A DNA stretch of 64,000 bases. Source: Streptomyces sp. CNH099 (lineage in GTDB: Bacteria > Actinomycetota > Actinomycetes > Streptomycetales > Streptomycetaceae). How positions within the stretch are numbered: the stretch's first letter is position 1; each line of letters starts with the position of its first letter. Shown here piece by piece: positions 52,691 to 64,000 of the stretch. Below the pieces are notes generated by a model, which searched no databases, was not told the DNA's origin, and worked only from the letters and a program-made list of their open reading frames with translations. Where the stretch lies: NCBI GenBank assembly GCA_000514715.1, contig AZWL01000004.1, positions 1 through 64,000 of the forward strand. Reading direction: 5' to 3'. A program made the position numbers and the translations under genes.

Positions 52691-53881
52691 TCACGCGTCG
52701 TCCTCGGGATCGGCTTCTGCGGGGTAGTGGGAGAGCAGCGGGGATTCGTGCAGGACCAGCGCGATGGCGCCCAGCGCGCCGCCGGTGGCGCCGAGGGCGG
52801 CGGGGCGCAGCACCACGCGGTCGCGGGAGGCGGGCATGATGTGGGCGGCGAGCGCCTTCTCGACGGGGCGGGTGAGGGCCTCGCCGGTGCGGGCGAGTTC
52901 GCCGCCGATGACGATCACGCCGGGGCCGATCGCGTTGCAGACGGCGGCGAGCACGGTGCCGATGTGGGCGCCGGCCACGGCGAGGACCGCACGGGCCGCG
53001 GGGTCGCCGGCGGCGAGTGCGGCGGTGAAGGCGGCGAGGTCGTCGGCGCGGCCGCCGGCGGCGCGGTAGGCGTCGAGCACGGCGCCGACGGAGGCGACGG
53101 TCTCCAGGCAGCCGGTGCCGCCGCACTCGCAGGGGGCGCCGGACGGGACGGCGGTGACGTGGCCGAGTTCGCCGGAGAGCCCGAAGGCGCCGCGGTGCAG
53201 CGAGCCGCCGACGACCAGGCCGCCGCCGACGCCGTGCGAGACCCGTAGGTAGAGCACGTCGGCGTCGTCGGCCGCGGCGCCCCAGGTGGCCTCGGCGAGT
53301 GCGGCGAGGCGGGTGTTGTTGTCCAGCAGGACGGGCACGCCGAAGCTCTTGCGGAGCAGTTCGGAGAGGTGGTCGAGGCGCCGGCCGCCCGCGGTGCGGT
53401 CGCCGGGGGCGCCGATGGGGCCGACGACGCCGACGCCGACGGCGTCCAGCGCGCCGAGGCGCAGCGCGCCGCCGGTGAGGGTGCCGACGAGCCGTTCCGC
53501 GAGCCGTACGCGCTCCTCCCAGGACAGGTCGGGGGCGTGCTGCTCGCTGGCGGAGCCGACGATCTCGTGGGCGACGTTGACGGCGGCGACGTGGACGGCG
53601 CGGCGGGCGAAGTCGATGCCGAGTGCCTGCCCGGCGTCGGGGTTGAGGGACAGCTTCTCCACGGGCCGGCCGCGGCGCCGTTCCTCCGCCAGCGGCACGG
53701 CGGCGACGACGGCGCCGTTGGCGATGAGGTCGCCGACGATGTCGTAGAGCGTGGTGCGGGAGAGCCCGCAGCGGGTCCCGAGTTCGCCGCGGCTGAGGGG
53801 GCCGTGCTTGCGCAGCAGCGCGAGCACGAGCTCCTCGTGCTCGCGGCGGAGGCGGGAGAGGGGGCCGGCGGAGGGGTGCAT
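52691..53881 (-). CDS. ROK-family transcriptional regulator
   Basis: 396 residues from the ATG at 53881; an ATG at 53893 (MLSAM) is also in frame, but it overlaps the predicted -10 element, so transcription would begin at about the second ATG (leaderless). N-terminal winged helix ([37 protein letters not shown]); ROK domain with [29 protein letters not shown], and the zinc motif [11 protein letters not shown]. First gene of the operon with the importer, sulfatase and GH43. Likely a sugar-responsive repressor of itself and of the divergent GH43-like gene. Confidence 0.92.
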   Translation of the reverse strand: MHPSAGPLSRLRREHEELVLALLRKHGPLSRGELGTRCGLSRTTLYDIVGDLIANGAVVAAVPLAEERRRGRPVEKLSLNPDAGQALGIDFARRAVHVAAVNVAHEIVGSASEQHAPDLSWEERVRLAERLVGTLTGGALRLGALDAVGVGVVGPIGAPGDRTAGGRRLDHLSELLRKSFGVPVLLDNNTRLAALAEATWGAAADDADVLYLRVSHGVGGGLVVGGSLHRGAFGLSGELGHVTAVPSGAPCECGGTGCLETVASVGAVLDAYRAAGGRADDLAAFTAALAAGDPAARAVLAVAGAHIGTVLAAVCNAIGPGVIVIGGELARTGEALTRPVEKALAAHIMPASRDRVVLRPAALGATGGALGAIALVLHESPLLSHYPAEADPEDDA

Positions 53882-53886
53882 GGCCG

Positions 53887-53931
53887 ACAGCATGGGGACG
53901 CCCCGAGTTTTTCGTCAACAGGTCGGAAAAA
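53887..53931 (-). promoter_or_regulatory. Promoter-operator of the ROK operon (left copy of inverted duplication)
   Basis: On the minus strand: -35 TTGACG (53918-53913), 18-bp spacer, -10 CATGCT (53894-53889). The 23-bp operator-like core 53909-53931 (centre CGTCAACAGGTCGG flanked by T and A runs) overlaps the -35. The entire ~45-bp block recurs in inverted orientation at 54059-54103. Confidence 0.7.
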
Positions 53932-54058
53932 AGAAACGCACGACCGCGGGACTCCCGGCACAGAACGCCGTTGCGCCCGGCGCACGATGACTCCCGTCGC
54001 GACCTGCGGTGATGCCCGGAGACGCCGATCCACGGGCGCGTGCGGCCCGACCGGATTA

Positions 54059-54103
54059 TTTTTCCGACCTGTTGACGAAAATCTGCGGGCGTTCGCATGC
54101 TGT
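54059..54103 (+). promoter_or_regulatory. Promoter-operator of the divergent GH43-like gene (right copy)
   Basis: On the plus strand: -35 TTGACG (54072-54077), 18-bp spacer, -10 CATGCT (54096-54101). The 23-bp core 54059-54081 is the exact reverse complement of 53909-53931. The predicted transcript has a leader of ~56 nt before the ATG at 54164. Confidence 0.7.
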
Positions 54104-54163
54104 GCGCGACGACAGGTCAGGGGCCGCCGGCGCGAGCGGCACGACGAGGGAGGACGAGGGAAG

Positions 54164-55540
54164 ATGACCCACTCAGCGAGCGGTTCGTCCATCGGCCGGC
54201 GGTCACTGCTGGCCGGCGCCGGCTCCGTGGGAGCGGCGGCGGCGCTGGCACCCGTGCCGGCCGCGGCGGCGCCCGGGTCCGCGTCCGGGTCCGCGTCCGG
54301 GTCCGCCGCGGCGGCCGGGGGCGGCGGGGGCGGTGCCCGGGGGAACTGGCCCGACCCCGAGCCGTACGGGATCGCCGACACCCGCGCCGACCTGTGGCCG
54401 CGCGCGGACAACTCCTTCGTGCTGCCGCTGGAGTTGCGCCCCCGGGACGAGGAGCTCGGCCGCGTGTGGATGCGCGACACCTACGTCAACTGCTTCGACG
54501 TCGGCGGCCGTGCGCTCTACGTCGCCACCGGCACCAGCCGCGTACCCGGGCTGGAGACCGCGAGCCCGTGGAACGACGGGATCTTCGTGTGGACGGCCCG
54601 CTCCCTGCGCGGCCCGTGGCGGCTGGCGGACACCACCGGCATCCGCCCCGGCGCCGAACGCGGCAAGGTGTGGTCGCCGGAGTTCGCCGGCGAGAACCGG
54701 CCGGGGCGCACCGTGGTCGCGCCCTGGCAGGAGTACTGGCACGACGACGTGTTCGGCAAGCGCGGCAACGCCTGGGCGCCGGAGGTGCACTACTTCCGCG
54801 GGCGCTGGTACATCGTCGCCTGCATGGGCGACCACTCCCGCCTGGTCGGTTCGTTCATGCTGGTCAGCGAGGGCGGGGTGGAGGGCCCGTACCGGCTGGT
54901 CGAGGGCAACCTCGACAAGCCCTTCGGCGACCCGTTCCGGGGCGGCCCGGCGTTCATCGAGCCCGGCGCGTACCACCACATCGACGGCAGTCTGTACAGC
55001 GAGGGCGACGACGCCTGGCTGGTCCTGCACAACGACCTGTACGCGAGGTTCCGCGACGACATGGAGGACATCGTCCCGGCCACGGACCTGCCGCGCTTCG
55101 AGCAGACGCGCTACTCCCCCGAGCCGTACCTGGAGGGCGCCTACGTCTTCAAGCACCGCGGGAAGTACTTCCTGACGCACGCCGTCTGGAACCGGGCCTC
55201 GCTCGACCCGTACGGCAGCACGCGGTACGCCTACGAGCCCCCCGGCGACGGCCGCGTGCAGTACCAGTACGACGCCGTCGTCGCCGTCGCCGACCGCTTC
55301 GAGGGCCCCTACTCCCGGCGCTGGACCGCGGGCGTCGGCGCCGGCCACAACAACCTCTTCGCCGACGCCGGCGGACGGCTCTGGGCCACCTTCTTCCGCA
55401 ACCCCAACTTCGGCTACTGGGCCGACCCCGACCGCGTCGCCGACGCCGCCGTCCCCGGCGTCGTACGCCTGGAGTGGACCGGCGGGCCCGACGGCCGCCT
55501 CTACGTACAGCGCCGCCGGGGGCGCGCGGCCGGGGACTGA
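54164..55540 (+). CDS. Tat-secreted GH43-like beta-propeller protein
   Basis: 458 residues; ATG at 54164 after GAGGGAGGACGAGGGAAG. Tat signal GRRSLLAGAGSVGAAAALAP, then a Gly/Ser/Ala linker coded by a short tandem repeat. Propeller segments: NAWAPEVHYFRGRWYIVACM, YHHIDGSLYSEGDDAWLVLH, LEGAYVFKHRGKYFLTHAVW and GHNNLFADAGGRLWATFFRN, the blade pattern of GH43 and related families. The catalytic residues are not firmly assignable; Asp/Glu in IDGSLY and LEGAY are candidates. Controlled by a promoter that mirrors the ROK operon promoter. Confidence 0.85.
   Translation: MTHSASGSSIGRRSLLAGAGSVGAAAALAPVPAAAAPGSASGSASGSAAAAGGGGGGARGNWPDPEPYGIADTRADLWPRADNSFVLPLELRPRDEELGRVWMRDTYVNCFDVGGRALYVATGTSRVPGLETASPWNDGIFVWTARSLRGPWRLADTTGIRPGAERGKVWSPEFAGENRPGRTVVAPWQEYWHDDVFGKRGNAWAPEVHYFRGRWYIVACMGDHSRLVGSFMLVSEGGVEGPYRLVEGNLDKPFGDPFRGGPAFIEPGAYHHIDGSLYSEGDDAWLVLHNDLYARFRDDMEDIVPATDLPRFEQTRYSPEPYLEGAYVFKHRGKYFLTHAVWNRASLDPYGSTRYAYEPPGDGRVQYQYDAVVAVADRFEGPYSRRWTAGVGAGHNNLFADAGGRLWATFFRNPNFGYWADPDRVADAAVPGVVRLEWTGGPDGRLYVQRRRGRAAGD
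54275..54304. repeat. 12-bp repeat (2.5 copies) coding the post-signal linker
   Basis: Two copies of GGGTCCGCGTCC plus a half copy, encoding GSASGSASGSA between the Tat signal and the catalytic domain of the GH43-like protein. A variable-length linker. Confidence 0.85.
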
Positions 55541-55663
55541 CCCCGCTCCCCCGCGACCCGCGCCCTCGCTCCCCTCCCGCCCGCGGGTCGGGCGCCGCCC
55601 CGCGCGGTGAGGTACGCGGCGGACCGGTGGCAGACTGGCCCCGGTCCGCCGAAGGAGCCCGCC

Positions 55664-59339
<3,676 letters not shown>

Positions 59340-59357
59340 CCCCCGCCTGACCCGGAG

Positions 59358-59396
59358 CCGCCGGGCCGCTCCCCGAGCAGGGGAGCGGCCCGGCGG
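59358..59396 (+). terminator. Strong katG terminator
   Basis: Arms CCGCCGGGCCGCTCCCC (59358-59374) and GGGGAGCGGCCCGGCGG (59380-59396) are perfect 17-bp complements around a GAGCA loop, starting 19 bp past the katG stop and followed by TTGTGCTGT. Confidence 0.9.
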
Positions 59397-59567
59397 TTGT
59401 GCTGTGCGGGGAAGATCCATCTCGTATCAAGATGAATATGATGACAAGCATGTGTTGGACTCATTGATCGGTGAGAACCAGTATCGGGTGTGGAATTCAC
59501 CGGCCCGCCGGCCACGCGCCTTCCCGCGGCGGCGGGCCTTCCCCGCACACCGCGCTGGAGCTTCGCC

Positions 59568-60794
59568 ATGCCTGCACAGGTCACCGAGAGTCCGCCCTCG
59601 TCCGCCAGGGGATGGCTGGGAGTCGCCGCCATCACGGCCAGTCTCTTCGTCTTCCTCACCACCGAGTTGATGCCCGTGGGCCTGCTCACGCCGCTGAGCG
59701 AGAGCCTGGACATCTCCGTGGGCGCCGCCGGCCTCATGGTCACCGCCCAGGGCGTCGCCGCCGGCCTCGGTGTGCCGTTCATCGTCGCCTGGACCAGGCG
59801 CGTCGACCGGCGTGCGCTGCTGACCACGCTGCTCGCGGTCCTGGCCGTCGGCAACCTGGTCACCGCCGTCTCGCCGAACTACCCCCTGATCCTGGGCACG
59901 CGGCTCTGCATGGGGTTCGCCAGCGGCGTCTTCTGGGCCATCGGCGTGAGCATGGCCATGCGGATCGTGCCCGAACGGCACGCGAACCGGGCCGCCGCGG
60001 TGGTGATGTCCGGCATCTCCATCGCCACGGTCGTCGGCATCCCCCTCGGCACCGTCATCGAGGCGCAGACCGACTGGCGGACCACCTTCGGCATCTGGGC
60101 CGGCCTCAGCGTGCTGGTCTTCCTCGCGGTCGCGGCCCTCGTCCCGTCGATGCCGTCGCAGAACGCCGTGTCCGTCCGGGAGGTGTTCAGCCTGCCGGTC
60201 AGGAACGGGCAGCTGCGCACGGTGCTGTTCATGGTCGTCTTCTTCGTCCTCGGGCACTTCGGCGCCTACACCTTCGTGCGCCCGTACCTGGAGGACACCG
60301 CGGACGCGTCGTCCGCCTTCATCACCACCGTCCTGATCATCTTCGGCGTCGGCGGCGCCGTCGGGAACTTCGTCGCCGGATACACGGTGAACCGGAGCCT
60401 GCGCGGCACGTTCGTCATCGGGCTCACGGGTCTGCTGGCGGCCCTGCTGCTGTTGCGCGGCGTCGGAAACGCGGAACAGGGCGCCGTGCTCGCGCTCGTC
60501 CTGTGGGGGCTCTCCTTCGGCGCCGTGCAGCTGTCCCAGATCAACATGACGCTCGCCGCCGCGCCTCAGACCTTCGAGGCCGCCATGTCGCTCAACACCA
60601 TGGCGTACAACACCTGCATCGCACTCGGCGCCCTGTTCGGCGGCCTGTTCGCGGACCACGTCGGAGTCACGAGCGTCATCTGGTTCGGGGCGGCCCTGGC
60701 GACGGCCTCGCTGCTGTTGCGCCTGGGTACGGGCCGGGGGAAGCAGCCCCCAAACCCCGCACCCGAGGAGGACCTGGCCCCCACCGCCGGCTGA
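59568..60794 (+). CDS. MFS transporter (DHA1-type efflux)
   Basis: 408 residues from the ATG at 59568, GGAG ten bases before. About 12 hydrophobic helices, for example GVAAITASLFVFLTTELMPV, LLTTLLAVLAVGNLVTAVSP and VLFMVVFFVLGHFGAYTFVR. The first helix (TELMPVGLL) and AAGLMVTAQGVAAGLGVP are typical of the AraJ/sugar-efflux or chloramphenicol-resistance-like DHA1 group. The upstream 100 bp (59410-59500) is unusually AT-rich and includes an inverted repeat CATCT/AGATG at 59418-59434, likely a control region. Substrate unknown. Confidence 0.9.
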   Translation: MPAQVTESPPSSARGWLGVAAITASLFVFLTTELMPVGLLTPLSESLDISVGAAGLMVTAQGVAAGLGVPFIVAWTRRVDRRALLTTLLAVLAVGNLVTAVSPNYPLILGTRLCMGFASGVFWAIGVSMAMRIVPERHANRAAAVVMSGISIATVVGIPLGTVIEAQTDWRTTFGIWAGLSVLVFLAVAALVPSMPSQNAVSVREVFSLPVRNGQLRTVLFMVVFFVLGHFGAYTFVRPYLEDTADASSAFITTVLIIFGVGGAVGNFVAGYTVNRSLRGTFVIGLTGLLAALLLLRGVGNAEQGAVLALVLWGLSFGAVQLSQINMTLAAAPQTFEAAMSLNTMAYNTCIALGALFGGLFADHVGVTSVIWFGAALATASLLLRLGTGRGKQPPNPAPEEDLAPTAG

Positions 60795-60803
60795 GCCCTC
60801 CCG

Positions 60804-61262
60804 CTACGCGGCCATCGCCACCGACGTCCTGGGCAGTCCCGGGACGCGGTGGGCGCGGCGGGCGTCGGCGAAGACCACCGCGCGGAGCACCGCGAAGCGG
60901 CCGACGCCCGCCAGGGCCGAGGCGGCGAGGTAGACGGCCTGCTCGGCGACGACCGAGGGGTCGGCCCGCACCGCGTGCAGCGCCAGGAGGGCGGCGGTGG
61001 TGAAGGCGTAGCAGACGGCGACCGTCAGCGCGGACTGCAGGTGCACGCGCCACCCGCCGCGCTCGCTGCGGAACGACACCCGCCCGTGCAGCTCGGTGGC
61101 CAGCAGCGTCGAGACCACCGTGACCAGCGCGTTGGCGACCACCATCGGCATGGCCCCGTCGAGCAGCACAAGCGCACCGCTGGAGGCAAGCCCGACACCC
61201 CCGCCGCAGACCACGAACCGGGCGAACGCGGCGACGGCCGGGCGGCTGGGAAGCTGAATCAC
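60804..61262 (-). CDS. GtrA-like membrane protein
   Basis: 152 residues, GTG at 61262 with GGAGGA upstream. Four transmembrane helices (FARFVVCGGGVGLASSGALV, MPMVVANALVTVVSTLLATE, LTVAVCYAFTTAALLALHAV, VYLAASALAGVGRFAVLRAV) in the GtrA/DPMS layout, including the ELHGRVSFRSERGGW loop. GtrA-like proteins flip or shuttle lipid-linked sugars for cell-wall decoration. Convergent to the MFS gene with a gap of only 9 bp. Confidence 0.85.
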   Translation of the reverse strand: MIQLPSRPAVAAFARFVVCGGGVGLASSGALVLLDGAMPMVVANALVTVVSTLLATELHGRVSFRSERGGWRVHLQSALTVAVCYAFTTAALLALHAVRADPSVVAEQAVYLAASALAGVGRFAVLRAVVFADARRAHRVPGLPRTSVAMAA

Positions 61263-61451
61263 GGGGTCCTCCGAGGTCGGTGCGCACCGCTGTCGCGGCG
61301 CCACCCACGAACCTACGGATCACCAGCCCCCGAAACGATCCGGGTTCCCCCCGCCCTTGGTAGGGGTTACCCCCCCTCCACCCCTGAGGGCTGGGTTCAC
61401 CCTCTGGTACCGGTCAGCCCGAAGTGCCGGTTGGTGCGCAGGACACGGTTC

Positions 61452-62210
61452 TCACACCTCGGGCACCAGGGGTAGGTCGTCGTACGTCAGGGCAAGGCGG
61501 TCGGCGGCGGCGACGGCCCGCAGGACCTCCAGCGGCCGGCCCGAGCCGTCCCTGGTGACCCGCTCGACCGTGATTGCCGAGACGCGCCCGCCGATGCGCA
61601 GGGCGCCGGCTTCGTCGGCCGCCGGCGGGCGGGAGATCACCGTCTCGGCAGCACTGGCAGGCGCAAGCCCGGTGGCGGTCAGCGCCCGGTACACACCGCC
61701 CTCCACCTTCGCGGCCACCTCGATGCCCGCCGCGTGGGCGATGTCGGCGGGATACCAGGCGTGCTGTATCTGGACGACGTCGTCGGGCCGGATGACCGCG
61801 TGCCGCAGACGGCAGACGAGTTCCTCACCGGGAGAGATCGCCAGCAACGCGGCAAGGGAGGTGTCAGCGGGTTCTCGCGTGACCTCCAACAGCTTCATAA
61901 AGCCGTCGAGGCCCTGGGCCGCGAGCGCGCTCTCCCACGGACCGAGGACGCCGCCCGGGGCGAGTGTCCCGCGATAGCGGCTGAGCGGGATACGCACCGG
62001 GGTGCGATGCCGGACGACGGTGCCCAGGCGGCGAACGGTGACCACCAGCCCGTCGTCGACGAGCACGCCGACGGCATTGCGGACGGTCTGGCGTGCCAGA
62101 CCGTACTCCGCCATCAGGTCCGTGATCTTCGGGAGCGTGCTGCCGGGCGGGAACTCGCCCGAGTCGACACGAGTGCGCAGTTGATCAGCCAACTCCCGGT
62201 ATCCAGTCAC
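61452..62210 (-). CDS. GntR-family regulator with UTRA domain
   Basis: 252 residues from the GTG at 62210, preceded by GGGGAGG. GntR winged helix at the N-terminus (YRELADQLRTRVDSGEFPPG, STLPKITDLMAEYGLARQTV, RNAVGVLVDDGLV). The C-terminal UTRA ligand domain includes GEELVCRLRHAVIRPDDVV and a conserved VERVTRDGSGRPLEV. Divergent to the tgm operon across a 189-bp region that contains repeated GCTAGCCCT, so it probably regulates the RiPP genes. Confidence 0.9.
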   Translation of the reverse strand: MTGYRELADQLRTRVDSGEFPPGSTLPKITDLMAEYGLARQTVRNAVGVLVDDGLVVTVRRLGTVVRHRTPVRIPLSRYRGTLAPGGVLGPWESALAAQGLDGFMKLLEVTREPADTSLAALLAISPGEELVCRLRHAVIRPDDVVQIQHAWYPADIAHAAGIEVAAKVEGGVYRALTATGLAPASAAETVISRPPAADEAGALRIGGRVSAITVERVTRDGSGRPLEVLRAVAAADRLALTYDDLPLVPEV

Positions 62211-62259
62211 GCCCGCACGCCTCCCCTTCTACCTTCGCGTCTCCCCAACCTGCAATAAA

Positions 62260-62318
62260 GCTAGCCCTGTTGACAATACCAGCCTCGATCGCCACGATTT
62301 CCGCATACGGCTAGCCCT
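62260..62318 (+). promoter_or_regulatory. tgm promoter flanked by GCTAGCCCT repeats
   Basis: Candidate -35 TTGACA (62270-62275) and -10 CACGAT (62293-62298, 17-bp spacer). Identical 9-mers GCTAGCCCT lie at 62260-62268, just upstream of the -35, and at 62310-62318, just after the predicted start point, exactly 50 bp apart. Likely operators for the divergent GntR protein. Confidence 0.5.
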
Positions 62319-62399
62319 AACTCAAGGTGATGCCACTACTACGACACGTGTGGTGGTGGGGTCGTGGGGCTTTCCCGACAGACAGGGAAGGATGAGCAG

Positions 62400-62666
62400 A
62401 TGGCGACTTCGCACCCGCTGGCGCCGTGGGCGATGCAGCTTGTCACCGACCGGCTTCCGGTCGCTCCGCCGTCGTACACGGCCGTGGCGCTGGACGCCCT
62501 CACACAGACCGCCTGCTACACCGACGCCGCCGGTCAGGTCGTGGAGATGGGCAAGCACGGCACCAATCAGACCAAGCCGACGACATCCATGTCCGGCGGT
62601 GGGGACGGGATCGACCCGCAGTCGCAGACGGCGGACGACTCGACCCCCGACTACGAGTCGGACTGA
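62400..62666 (+). CDS. tgmA: ATP-grasp RiPP (graspetide) precursor TgmA
   Basis: 88 residues from the ATG at 62400 with GGAAGGA upstream (an earlier in-frame ATG at 62364 is less likely). The leader MATSHPLAPWAMQLVTDRLP matches the TgmA family (APWAM / RLP block). It continues VAPPSYTAVALDALTQTACY and TDAAGQVVEMGKHG (conserved family middle). The C-terminal core is rich in Thr/Ser and Asp (TKPTTSMSGGGDGIDPQSQT, then ADDSTPDYESD), supplying hydroxyl donors and carboxyl acceptors for ester cross-links by the next gene's product. Confidence 0.85.
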   Translation: MATSHPLAPWAMQLVTDRLPVAPPSYTAVALDALTQTACYTDAAGQVVEMGKHGTNQTKPTTSMSGGGDGIDPQSQTADDSTPDYESD

Positions 62667-62669
62667 CGC

Positions 62670-63647
62670 GTGGCCTCGACCGTCCTGGTCCTCACCTCGT
62701 TGGAGGACGTCACCGCGGACCTGGTCGTCAAGGTGCTGCACGAGCGCGAGGTGCCCGTAGTCCGCACCGACCCCGCCGACCTCGGCGTCGGCCTGACGTT
62801 CGGCGCCCGCATCGACGCGGCCTCGCCCGCGTGGGGCGGTCATCTGCGGACCACGAGCCGGGAGGTGAACCTCGGGGAGGTGTCGGCGGTCTACTACCGT
62901 CGCCCCACCCCGTACCGCGCCCGCTACGGGCACCTGCCGCCCCAGCAGCGCGACTTCGCGACCGCCGAGGCCCGACACGGGCTCGGCGGCGTGCTGAACC
63001 ACCTGCCTCACCCGCGCTATGTGAACCACCCCGCTGCTGTCGGCCGGGCCGATTTCAAGCCCGCCCAGTTGCTTCGCTTCACCGAACTCGGCCTCCGCAT
63101 TCCGCCGACACTGATCACCAACGACGCCGAGGCGGCACGTGGGTTCGCCGCCGAACACGCACACGTCATCTACAAGCCGTTCCGCGGACTCCCGGCAGGG
63201 GAGGACGGGAACGCGGGGGCGATCTGGGCCCAGCGCGTCGATCCGGAGACGTTCGACGACTCCATCGGGGTGACCGCGCACCTGTTCCAGGCTGAGATCC
63301 CCAAGGTGGGTGACGTACGGGTCACCGTGGTCGGCCGCCGCGTGTTCGCGCAGCAGGTCGCCTCACCGGACGGTGCGCTGGACTGGCGCCGCGGCGACTG
63401 GAACGAACTGCTTCACAGCCCGATCGCCATCCCGCCGCCCATTGAGACAGCGCTCCACCACTACCTGGCGTCGTTCAGCCTGGTCTTCGGGTGCTTCGAC
63501 TTCGCCCTGACCGGAGCTGCCGACGACCCGGAGCACTGGACAGCGCTGGAGTGCAACCCGAACGGGCAGTGGGGCTGGCTCCCGGACGCAGCGGCCATCA
63601 CCGAAGCGTTCGCCGACATCCTGATGTGGAAGGAGACGGCGCGATGA
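62670..63647 (+). CDS. tgmB: ATP-grasp RiPP maturase TgmB
   Basis: 325 residues, GTG at 62670, three bases after the tgmA stop. The N-terminal domain (VLVLTSLEDVTADLVVKVLH, VSAVYYRRPTPYRARYG) binds precursor; the ATP-grasp core includes NHPAAVGRADFKPAQLLRF, VIYKPFRGLPAGEDGNAGAI and the metal-binding ALECNPNGQWGWLPDA. Enzymes of this family form omega-ester or amide links between side chains of the precursor, consuming ATP. It lies within a tgmA-B-C order. Confidence 0.92.
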   Translation: MASTVLVLTSLEDVTADLVVKVLHEREVPVVRTDPADLGVGLTFGARIDAASPAWGGHLRTTSREVNLGEVSAVYYRRPTPYRARYGHLPPQQRDFATAEARHGLGGVLNHLPHPRYVNHPAAVGRADFKPAQLLRFTELGLRIPPTLITNDAEAARGFAAEHAHVIYKPFRGLPAGEDGNAGAIWAQRVDPETFDDSIGVTAHLFQAEIPKVGDVRVTVVGRRVFAQQVASPDGALDWRRGDWNELLHSPIAIPPPIETALHHYLASFSLVFGCFDFALTGAADDPEHWTALECNPNGQWGWLPDAAAITEAFADILMWKETAR

Positions 63648-64000
63648 CGCCCGCCGACCTGGAGGCCGACTCCCGCCGCTTGCGCGCGGAGATGGCAGAG
63701 ACCCTTGCCCACAACGCCGCTCTTGATGATCCAGCCTGGCGCCGGGCGGTTGAGGCGGTACCGCGGCACCAGTTCGTACCCGGCTTCTACCTTCCCGCGG
63801 ACGAACGCGACGGCCGAGGACTGACGGTGTGGGAACCGGTCACCGCCGAACTCGACCACGGTCGTTGGCTGGCCGCCGCGTACTCCGACGCCACCTTGAT
63901 CACGCAGTTCGACGGCGACGAACCCGACTGGAAGAACCCGGCCGTCCGGCACGGTGGGAACCCGACGTCATCCGCCACGCTGCCCTCGCTCGTGCTGCGC
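63644..64000 (+). CDS. tgmC: RiPP methyltransferase TgmC, PIMT-like (partial)
   Basis: The ATG at 63644 overlaps the tgmB stop (ATGA), and the frame is open to the window end (119 codons). The start (DLEADSRRLRAEMAETLAHN, DPAWRRAVEAVPRHQFVPGF) resembles protein-isoaspartate O-methyltransferases; the SAM-binding motifs lie outside the window. In related graspetide loci a PIMT-like enzyme methylates an Asp that then forms an aspartimide in the product. Confidence 0.8.
   Translation, partial: MTPADLEADSRRLRAEMAETLAHNAALDDPAWRRAVEAVPRHQFVPGFYLPADERDGRGLTVWEPVTAELDHGRWLAAAYSDATLITQFDGDEPDWKNPAVRHGGNPTSSATLPSLVLR

Overview
The window is high-GC actinomycete DNA, most likely from a Streptomyces or close relative. 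Evidence: very strong third-position GC, frequent GTG/TTG starts, many ATGA/GTGA stop-start overlaps, a SepF-like paralogue, a DUF5753/DUF397 pair, a Pnkp/Hen1 RNA-repair pair and a tgm-type ATP-grasp RiPP locus. It is a mosaic of two specialised-metabolite loci and accessory or housekeeping genes. No tRNA, rRNA, CRISPR array, IS element or phage structure was seen.

Positions 1-20.7 kb hold most of a biosynthetic cluster that runs off the left edge. A minus-strand operon carries a carrier protein, a flavin halogenase, a bimodular type I PKS, a fatty acyl-AMP ligase (FAAL) and a complete acyl-CoA carboxylase set (beta, epsilon and a cut-off biotin carboxylase alpha). Divergent to it are a DrrAB-like ABC exporter, a TetR regulator and a TTA-containing LuxR regulator. 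A second minus-strand operon encodes a prolyl-AMP ligase-like adenylation protein and an acyl-CoA dehydrogenase. Adenylation enzyme, dehydrogenase, carrier and halogenase together match the known route from L-proline to a chlorinated pyrrolyl-S-carrier starter. The FAAL plus carboxylase suggests a dedicated supply of an alkylmalonyl-type extender. The PKS carries DH and KR regions that lack their catalytic residues, so it probably makes an unreduced poly-ketone. The predicted product is an alkylated, chlorinated pyrrolyl-polyketide of the armeniaspirol/streptopyrrole/pyrrolomycin kind.

Positions 21.2-44.3 kb are mixed: Pnkp and Hen1 (RNA repair); a Nudix/aminotransferase/oxidoreductase operon with a divergent XRE regulator; a DUF5753/DUF397 pair; a P-loop kinase; a PH-domain membrane protein; two tandem secreted proteins sharing a C-terminal module (one an M23 peptidase); an ArsR-like regulator; a Tat-exported PhoD phosphatase with a small coupled partner; a SepF-like protein; an ATPase; an SDR; a MazG-like protein; a homocysteine methyltransferase; and an Ag85-like esterase.

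Positions 44.4-55.5 kb look like a glycan and sulfur-ester utilisation locus. A ROK regulator, an SsuABC/TauABC-type importer, a formylglycine sulfatase and a secreted GH43 enzyme form one overlapping operon. A Tat-secreted GH43-like protein is divergent. The divergent promoters are a near-perfect inverted duplicate of each other and share a 23-bp operator-like sequence.

Positions 55.6-64 kb carry CorA, KatG (with a strong terminator), an MFS exporter, a GtrA-like protein, a GntR regulator and the start of a graspetide RiPP locus: precursor TgmA, ATP-grasp ligase TgmB and a PIMT-like methyltransferase TgmC, the last cut by the right edge.
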